Source of the DNA: Carettochelys insculpta
Lineage: Eukaryota; Chordata; Testudines; Carettochelyidae
Direction of reading: 5' to 3'
Length of the DNA stretch: 64,000 nucleotides
NCBI RefSeq assembly: GCF_033958435.1
Contig: NC_134138.1
Coordinates: forward strand, 79,966,298 to 80,030,297
Both the position numbers and the translations under genes were made by a program. The notes beneath the pieces are model-generated. The model saw nothing but the letters and a program-made list of their open reading frames with translations. It did no database searches and was not told the origin of the DNA. Shown here piece after piece: positions 56,189 through 64,000 of this stretch; positions within the stretch are counted from its first letter, which is position 1; every line of letters starts with the position of its first letter.

Positions 56189-56662
56189 TTATGAACCCCC
56201 AATTGTGTGGCTGATGTGGTTAGGTCCAGTGATGGTGTCTCCAGTATAGATATGTGGACAGAGCTGGGAACAGAGCATGTTGCAAGGAAAGGTTCCAGGC
56301 TTAGTGTTTCTGTGGTGTGGTGTGTGGCTGCTAGTCAGTATTTTCTTCAGATTGGGTGGTGGTCTGTAGGTGAGAACAGGCCTGTCATCCAGGGCCTGTG
56401 AGAGTGAAGGATCAAGTTCCAGTATAGGTTGTAGAGTGTCAATAATATGCTGGAGGGGTTTAAGCTGAGCGCTCCAGGTGATGACAAATAGAGTTCTGTT
56501 GTTTACCTTCTTGGGCCTGCATAAAAGTAGCTGGTTTCTGCGTATTCGTCTGGCCCTGTCAATCTGTTTCTTTACTTCTCCCCATGGGTAATTAAGTTTT
56601 ACTAATGAATGGTAGAGATCTTGTAGTTTTACCTGATATTGTTCAGAATCATAGCTCTTAGC
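56189..56662 (-). pseudogene. PLE polyprotein linker between RT and endonuclease
   Basis: A 157-residue open frame on the minus strand with no internal start codon near its beginning, so easily missed. It reads VKKQIDRARRIRRNQLLL, WSAQLKPLQHIIDTLQPIL, ALDDRPVLTYRPPPNLKKIL, then GTFPCNMLCSQLCPHIYTGD and ISHTIGGS before a stop. The order RPPPNL motif, Cys cluster, ISHTI corresponds to the PLE region after the RT and just before GIY-YIG; the fragment at 1-426 begins where this ends. The Cys cluster is the PLE zinc-binding motif that precedes the nuclease. Confidence 0.8.
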
Positions 56663-57216
56663 TTATCTACTGCCTGTTGCTTCATTGTTTTTATTAGCTC
56701 CAGAGACAGAATATAAGTGTCCCACACCAAAAAAATCCAGGCTTACTTTGCAGAGTTTGAAACACAAATTTAGTTCAAACCAAAGGAATTGATTCCAAAT
56801 TATTTCAACTCTGAGATACATAATTGATTAAACGATTAATTGTTCCCCCACCTCTGCCCCCTTCATTCTCTGAATTGGAGGTTTACGCCTTTTAATTTGC
56901 TGCTTGTATTGAAAAGGAAACTCAAAGAAGATTCCAACACGTATTTTAAGGAGCTTTGCACCCGATAGCATTGCCAGAAAGAACAGCACAGTAACAGATC
57001 TGACTGTGCCAATGAGGCTACTAAAAAGACTGCAGTCTCTCTTGTTAATTACCTTTTCAGTTTTAAATCGGTGTGCTTTCTTTGAAGTCTGATATTTTGA
57101 AATAATTGGTTCCACTAGAAAACATTTAATAGCCTGTTTTTATACCTATTAGAGCCTTGGGTCAGACCCTAATGGAGATCATCAGGATTTTCATTGAGGT
57201 AAGGAAGAGAAGCAGA

Positions 57217-59100
57217 TAGCCTAAAAAGCTGCAGATGAGCAGATGGGTGGAACACTACTCAAGCCTTTATTCCCATGAGTGTACAATAGAACCTGAACTT
57301 GACAACCTCATCCCAGCTCTTCCAGAAATGTCTGAGCTAGATGCAGAGCCTACGGAGGAGGAACTTTCTCAAGCTCTTGATGCTCTCTCCAATGGAAAAG
57401 CACCAGGAAACAACAGAATTCCAGCTGAAGTCCTGAAGGCAAACAAGGCTGTGCTCTTCTCCTTCCTCTACAATTTACTCCTAACATGTTGGAGAGCAGG
57501 AGATGTCCCACAGGACATGAAGGACGCAAACATCATCACTCTCTATAAAAACAAGGTGACAAGGGTGACTGCAAAAACTACAGAGGCATCTCATTACTGA
57601 GCATAGCAGGAAAAGCATTTGCCCGTGTCATTCTCAAACGCCTGCAAAAACTCGCAGATTGAGTCTATGCAGAAATACAGTGTGGCTTCAGGGCTGGTAG
57701 GTCAATAATGGACATGATTTTCTCTCTTCCACGAGGACAGGAAAATTGCAGAGAACAAGGAAAGCTGTTATTCATAGCATTTGTGAACTTAACAAAGGCG
57801 TTTGACACAGTTAGTAGATCAGGACTATACAGAATATTAACCAAGATTGGCTGCCCATCAACCCTACTTAAGCTCATAACATGACAGAGCTACATTGGAA
57901 CCATTAGCAATGAACAGTGGAGTCAAACAAGGGTGTGTTCTTACCCCTAACTTCTTCAGTATATTGTTCCCAGTTCTACTAAATCGTGCATTTCAAAACT
58001 CACGCAGTGATGTATTTCTCCATACAAGATTAGATGGCTCCCTCTACAACCTGGCAAGATTCAAGACCAAATCTAAAGTCAAGAAAGCCCTCATTAAGGA
58101 ACTTCTCTTTGCAGATGATGCAGCTCTCATTATTCATAATAAAGAGACGTTACAGTCTCTGATGGATTCTCTGTCCAGAGTCTGCAAGTTGTTTTTCCTT
58201 GACAAAAGCATGAAGAAAACTGTTGTATTCACTCAAGATATACCTCAGCAGCCCAGTATCATTCTGGATACCAGCCCATTAGATGTGGTTCAACAGTTCT
58301 ATCACTTTGGCTCTACTGTCACCACAAACCTATCCATGGACACTCACGAACATCAGAATCGGGAAGGCAGCTACTATTTTTGGCAGACTTACGAAACTTG
58401 AATGGAACAATCCTAAACTGACAGTGAAAACAAAGATACAAATCTGCCAGGCATGTGTATTGAATATCCTGCTATATAGTTCTGAGGCATGGACCACATA
58501 CTTGAACCAGGAGAAAAAACTGAACAGTTTCCATCTTCACTGCCTCTGCAGAATTATGAATACCAACTGGCAAGATAAAATATCAAATGCAGATGTTCTG
58601 TCAAGATCTGGCATATCCAGCTTCATAGCGATCCTCAACAGCAGAAGACTGTGTTGGCTTGGTCATGTGAGAAGAATGGGTGACGAATGTCTTCCCAAAG
58701 AAATCCTTGTTGGTGAACTGTCATTCATATGGGTTGAGAACAAGAGGAAGACCAAAGCTAAGATTCAAGGATACATGCAAAAATGCCATGAAAAAAATTC
58801 AACATCAATCCAAAATCCTGTGAATCTACATCATCAAATCGAAATACCTGGTGGCAACTGCTACGACAGGGCACATCATCCTTTGATAGTATCTGTGCAA
58901 GTCACAGGAAAGAACTTTGTCTTGGAAGGAAAAGCTCTCAGACTTAAGAATTCAGAAATAGGCTGACATGGTTATTTCAGTCGACCGTGCAAATCCAGTA
59001 TTGGACAGATAAGCCATGAGAGAAGCTGCAGACTCAAACTCTGTCCATAGATCCTCACCAACACTGCTAACCACCATCTCTCAAGACAAAAAGGGGCCAT
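57217..59100 (+). mobile_element. Non-CR1 LINE (RTE/Vingi-like group), 5'-truncated
   Basis: Begins inside the linker before the RT and runs through the RT and C-terminal region into about 130 bp of non-coding tail. It is a different clade from the CR1 copies; the exact clade was not assigned. The endonuclease is missing, as expected after 5' truncation. Confidence 0.75.
57235..58966 (+). pseudogene. LINE reverse transcriptase, frameshifted
   Basis: Open pieces in order: WVEHYSSLYS and SNGKAPGNNRIPAEVLKAN (57235-57600), then in shifted frames YRGISLL, GFRAGRS and NLTKAFDTVSRSG (motif A Asp kept), GVKQGCVLTPNFFSILF (motif B, 57895-58401) and LLFADDAALI (motif C catalytic pair intact). The C-terminal part is 58283-58966: LLYSSEAWTTY, FHLHCLCRIMNTNWQDKISN and RRLCWLGHVRRM. 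Stops and at least three frameshifts make it inactive. Confidence 0.8.
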
Positions 59101-61888
59101 AGACTCTGATCCTCTTAACTGTTTTTCTTGCCTATGTTAACTCTCACAGAAGCACCAGGTGAATGGTTTTTAACATGTCTGTCTTTATACAACAGGAGCC
59201 AAACGCACTGAGGGCCACAATTTTCAAATCTGAGTACCTGTTAGATTCTTAAATCCATCTTTATCATAAGTGAGTGCTCTGATTATCAGAGGTGCTAGTC
59301 TCAGGATGGAACAACTCAGGCTCCCATTTCTCCTGCACCACCAACCTTGGTGACTGTGCTCCTGTCATCGTGTTAAGTGTAAGCAGGGGAATGATCCCGC
59401 TATTGTGGGAAACTTCCCTGTCTTCTATACTACCATGGCGAAGTGGATCAGCGAAAGGATCTGAGTCCTCGCTCCCACTTCCTTTACCCAATGGCCTCCC
59501 TGAGCCTGAGGGCTCCCCTTCCACCCTACTGAGTAGCAGAGTCCTTGAAATCCCAACAAGGGCCTAGGTTTCCTGGGGCTGAACCCCAAACCTTGTAGTC
59601 ACTTAGCGCAGTGGTAATGGTGTCCCCACGTCAGGGTGCTCTCTCTTCACACTGCATGCTTTCCTGGGCTGCTGATCTCTACTTGCAGTTCAAAGCAAAT
59701 ACAATTTATTGAACAACAACTAAAAAGAATAAGGAAAAATGAGAAAGGTTACAAGAGAACACACAGCCCCACTCTGTGGCACAGGGACATGACAAACAGC
59801 AGTCTGCTGAGTGTAAGCGCAGTTCACGCTCTGTTCCTCATACGTCCCAGGGTCCCTCTCAGGCCTGGGCTGAAGGGGGGAGGGGCTGCAGGTTGAACAT
59901 CCTTGCTCAGGCAGTGACCACATGACTTTAGGCTCTAAATAGCAGGGCCTTTCTCCCAGTTGGATTTATAATCCCTCTCCAAATCTGGCCTGCAAGGCCT
60001 CCTGGCTGTGGTGTCTCCCTGCCCAGAGCGTCTCCCACCCTTTGCTGGTCCCAGCTGCTCACCATACCCAGCTGCAGACTACATTGCTGCCAGCCTCCAG
60101 GTCCTTGCAGTGCTTCTCTGATCCCTTTGGCTCTCTGGTCACTGCAGGTCTGCTTCTTAGCACAGGATTGGGGCCCTTTGGGCTGCATGTGCCTCTGGCT
60201 CTCTCACCAAAGGCCTGCTGCTCAGAACAGCTGCGCTCCTTGGGCTTTGTGTGTCTCCGGCTCAGTCACTGCAGCTCTCCCTCCCAGCACAGTTTGCCCT
60301 CCTTGCTGCTCTTCTTAGCTCTTCTTTCCTCTTCACAGACAGACCCAGCCAAAACCCAGCTCACACAGAGGACAGGATCTGGCCTCCTAATTCTCTCATT
60401 GGCATGTCCAACCTGTCAATCTGGCTGACCTGCAGCGTTGGCCTCTTTCCACTGTCCCTGGGGACTGTCAGTCTCAGATTCCTGGTTTCTCATGCACCCT
60501 TCCCCTTTTAGTACTGGAGCTAGCCAACCAAAACCCCCCACTGAGGTTTAGTCAGGGGCCAACAGTCTCCTTACATAAGCAAAGCAGAAGCCCTGTGAAA
60601 TGCCTTGCAGAGCCAGCCTTGACAATACCCTCCAGTACTGTGAAGATTAGTGTGTATAGTGATAAAGCAACTGTTGTTGGGTTCCCTCTCTCCTTCTCCT
60701 TGAAACAAAATAGCCCTTCTCCCTTTTTCTTAATCAGCCTCCCCCTGACAGGTTTAGGAGTGCTCCCATTGTACAGCAGGAAGGTTTTTGTGGGGAAAGG
60801 ATCAAGTGGAAGAGAGCTACTTAATGGTTTGGAGGGAGAATACCCATATGATCGATTGGGTGGAAATGGGGAGAATCATTTGGGGGGTCGTTGCTGGTAG
60901 CATCATCTGATGTTTTTGTTAATGCTGCTGCCCCTCCAGGTCTCTATACACCCACTCCTACTGTGTCTAAGCACTGTAACCTTCCCTGGCTATTACCTGG
61001 AGTTGTTTTGGCAGATCTGGGATTAGTCATGCCACATATTTGATCTTAGAAGCTCTCTCTAGTGGTTTGTGAAATATTTGATCCCCTGGGGATTGTAACA
61101 CTGGATCAACTAATGATTCACGCAGTGGCATTAACGTCATTCATGGATGAAACCACACTTCCTTCTCCTTCAGGGTGAGGACTGGGTGGGAAAACTGCAG
61201 CTAGCAGTGGGAAAGGAATTTGGTGGAAAACAAGAATTGAAATGTGCAGGCCAAAAATGGGAGGGATGTTTTAAAAATCCAGGGTTTCTGATCATTTTGG
61301 GGAAGATGGTTAAAATGGACATCTCCCCAAAACCAGACAATAATAAATCTGCACCCAGCTGAAGAATTATAAAGCTGTGTTTGTGTAAAAAAATGGGTTG
61401 GCAAAAGAACTGAATCTTTCCATAGTAATACATCATGAAATCACAGAAAATGAAGCCATAGATCTAACAATGACTGTTCTGCTAGAGTGAATGTTTAATT
61501 GTCCTATTGTCTACAACTCGGCATCCCACATTTTTGATATTAAAGTTTTAAGAGTGCCTTTTCTGAACTGTCTGCATGTGAATTCTAAAGCCCACCTGAA
61601 CTTCAGTGAAGGTTCTCTTAAATCTGGAGTATCAAAAAAGGTTTTAGGTTGAAAGCAGTAATGTGGACTTTATTCTTAATTCACAAGAAAATCTTGCACA
61701 AATACCTCACACGTGGGTTGTTATGGTTTCTTGCACTGATAGTTTTGAATAAGATAGTAAGGTAAGATAAGAAATCATCATTAAAAAGAGGAAGAAGGAT
61801 TAATTGGAGAAGGCTGAGAATGACATGGAGAAGCAGCCTGTACCTAAACCAAATGAAAAAAATTAAACTAAAGAAATGAAAAATATCT
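59101..61888. other. Unassigned; possible LTR-like sequence and one tandem repeat
   Basis: 59280-60560 is C/T-rich with several overlapping frames and no domain. An AATACAATTTATTGAACA stretch near 59700 could be part of an LTR-type repeat, but I could not find matching ends. The rest is anonymous. Confidence 0.3.
60125..60300. repeat. Degenerate tandem repeat, period about 62-68 bp
   Basis: GGCTCTCTGGTCACTGCAGG (60129), GGCTCTCTCACCAAAGGCCT (60197) and GGCTCAGTCACTGCAGCTCT (60259) are each followed by CTGCT or CTCCC and then CAGCACAG-like words. Confidence 0.55.
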
Positions 61889-62085
61889 TAGAGGTAGCCA
61901 AGTTAGTCTGTATCTTCAAGAACAACAAGAAGTTCTGTGGCACCTTTTAAACCAACAGGTATTTTGGAGCATAAGCTTTCATGGGCAAAGACCCATCTGA
62001 CGAAGCGGGTCTTTGCTCATGAAGGCTTATGCTCCAAAATATCTGTTAGTCTAGAAGGTGCCACAGGACTTCTTGGTTTTGAAAA
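61889..62085. mobile_element. PLE tail palindrome (family 1)
   Basis: 61926-61994 and 62007-62075 are inverted copies of the PLE tail (69 bp each), joined at AAAGACCC-12 bp-GGGTCTTT. The left arm also carries the outer tail piece GAGGTAGCCAAGTTAGTCTG. The hammerhead-like core in the plus arm is decayed (CTGACGA at 61997-62003, GAAG at 62021-62024). Confidence 0.75.
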
Positions 62086-64000
62086 AAATCTTGTGCGAGT
62101 AAAATCATTAGAGGTTTTTTTTATGAGCAAGATATCTAAATAAATAAAGTACATTTCTAGAAAAAGCTTCTGCTACATGAATGAGGCAGATCTACATGAC
62201 CCAGAGGATCTTTTGAACTTTGTGCTAGCTTAGAGAAAGGAGAGATGTCTCCAGTTCTTCCCAGGAAGAGAAGAACACTAGGATTTAGATCAGCAGTGGG
62301 GACCCCCCCAGCCTACAGTCCATTTCCACACCATAGCTTGCTTGGGTCTGGACCCCGGGGCTTGGGACCTCTCCCCAGTATCTGACCTGCAGTGGGGTAG
62401 GAAGTGTGGAGCCCCAAGTCCCACAGGCTGGATCAGACAAGCCAGGATGGGATCCAGCCCACAGACTGTGTGGGGAGCGGAGGGGCAGAAAGCAGCTCCA
62501 TGTGGCGCTGCCTCTGCTCCTCCTCCTGCTTCCTGACTGCTGGAAGAGCCGGCCCAGCCTGCAGAGAGACTTCTCTGCTGCTCCTGCTGGCTAGAATTCT
62601 GGCCACTGAGAGCAATGATGGGGGCGGTGCCCAGAGATGTGGAAGAAAAAACTCCCTGAAGGCTTTTCTGATGCATTCCCCAGCCAGGGGAGGGGGAGCA
62701 GCAGCATTAGTACTGCCCAGAGGCTTCATCCCTCTGCTCTGATTGGCTGGAATTCTGGCCAATCAGAGCAGTGGAGAGCAGAGCCAGGGGCGCAGAGCCA
62801 TGTGCATCTATCCATATGTGCTACCCAGGTAAACTGCCTCTTCGTCACCCAGACGTCCGTTCCCCAGACAACTCCCGCACCCCCTCCCTCCCAGACTCCC
62901 CACCCCCACTTTGACCCCTCCCTTCCAGACCGCACACCCAGAAACCTCCAGCACCCTTCCTCCCACCACGACCCCACACATCAACCTGTTCCTGAACATC
63001 TCTCCTGCCCAGACCCCCATCCTTCTCCTGCTCCCCCAGTCAGAACCCACATCTGCCTGCTCCTGTACTCCCGTCCTTCCCAGACCCCCACACCCACATC
63101 CTGCTTCTGCACCCCACTCCCACCTATATCCCACACCCCAACCCACTCCTGTACCCTCCTCCCACCCAGACTCCACACCCCAAGCCCACTTCCTGGCAGC
63201 CCCCCTTCCTCCCTGAACCCCTCAGTTCCCTCCCCACACACCAGCCCCTAGAAAGGCCCACAAAATGTACTAGCCCTGGCTCCCCTAGACTCTGGGGCTG
63301 GCGTGCGAGTGGAACTAGGGGAATGTCTTCGTTTCTGTTGTTTTTCAGTCAGTGACCACATCAGTGAGGGGATTTTTCATTTGTTTGCTTTTTGTTTTTA
63401 TTTTAGGGTTTCAGTTTGGTTTGGGATTTTTTTGCTTGTGTGGCTCCCAACTGACTTATCTATGGGTCAGTGGCCCCCTGACCCATAAAAGGTTCCCCAC
63501 CTGCCCCACAAAATGTTCAGATATGTCCACTAAAGTAAGGTGCATTTTTGGCAGTTTTGGAAGATGACAATTAAATGTGACTGTCAGGGAAGGAACATAC
63601 CATCAACTTCTTAAACAAAACTGAACAATATAAAAGACATTGATGTAGATTTCAGTGTACATACTGTATAATACAGAGCTTTTCAGCACCAGCTTCATTT
63701 TTGTAGGCACAATTCCTGCCATTCAGTCTTGGAGGCAATGACTCATTTGAGCAGTAATTTCCCACTGACGTCCCTATTGCACCCATAAATCAAGTACTTA
63801 TATACGGTAAAGGTGCAATTTTTTGCCCTCTGTTAGTTGTAAAAATTGCTGGTGCAACTAATGGCCCATGCAAATTGTGCCTCAAATGAGGAGACCAGAT
63901 CAAAGACCCTTTAAAAAATCAAGCCCTGTAGGGCTAAATTGTACTTAGCTGCTGCATGGGTAGGTTAGGTGAGGGGGCGTAAGAGCCTTCCACTATGTGC
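62086..64000. other. No gene recognised; C/A-rich low-complexity block at 62860-63250
   Basis: 62300-62800 is GC-rich with chance frames on both strands. 62860-63250 is a run of CCCCAC/CCACCC-like words. The remainder is AT-rich and anonymous. Confidence 0.35.

Noticed and set aside
62726..63251. Several 80-200 codon frames on both strands
   Set aside because: All lie in the CCCCAC-rich block and reflect its composition.

Overview
This window looks like vertebrate, sauropsid nuclear DNA, most likely turtle. It is dense in CR1 LINEs with the usual ATTCTATG-type 3' end, carries a tRNA-derived SINE with a CR1-like tail, Penelope-like elements (PLEs), and PIF/Harbinger DNA transposons encoding a Myb-like protein plus a HARBI1-like nuclease. 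These families are familiar from turtle genomes, but the assignment is from memory and no search was run. I see no convincing host protein-coding gene, rRNA or tRNA. Almost all recognisable sequence is transposon-derived and the window reads as a gene-poor, nested-repeat region.

Layout. 1-3.2 kb: a PLE endonuclease fragment with its 3' tail, a foldback MITE, and a second PLE with tails in inverted orientation. 5.0-10.9 kb: a CR1 3' end split by a short Harbinger derivative, then a degenerate full-size Harbinger (copy A, minus orientation) that itself holds a SINE. 13.1-14.4 kb: a CR1 with reverse transcriptase. 15.8-18.5 kb: a minus-strand CR1 tail split by a ~2 kb TIR element. 18.5-25.7 kb: one plus-strand CR1 broken by a pogo-like MITE, an unclassified insert, a short Harbinger derivative (20427-21136) and Harbinger copy B. 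25.7-29.9 kb: PLE fragments and a foldback MITE. 30.0-34.5 kb: Harbinger copy C, with a solo LTR and an expanded CTG tract. 34.5-48.7 kb: mostly anonymous DNA with scattered MITEs, a gag/SCAN-like fragment and a 31-bp tandem repeat. 48.8-52.8 kb: Harbinger copy D, with matching TAA target duplications. 53-64 kb: a pogo-like MITE, further foldbacks, a PLE linker fragment, a second type of non-LTR LINE and a PLE-tail palindrome.

How the parts work together. The four large Harbingers share one plan: the DDE nuclease gene reads inward from one end and the Myb-like gene reads inward from the other, so the two are convergent. Each gene has a conserved intron, a TTAAAG-type box lies near each end, and the nuclease gene ends in AATAAA (copies B, C, D). 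None of the four is intact. The short derivatives keep both ends but lack the genes, and could be mobilised in trans by an intact relative elsewhere. Seven elements carry exact 3-bp target duplications. The most unusual signal is a hammerhead-ribozyme-like fold in the PLE tails, whose helices change sequence between tail families but keep their pairing.
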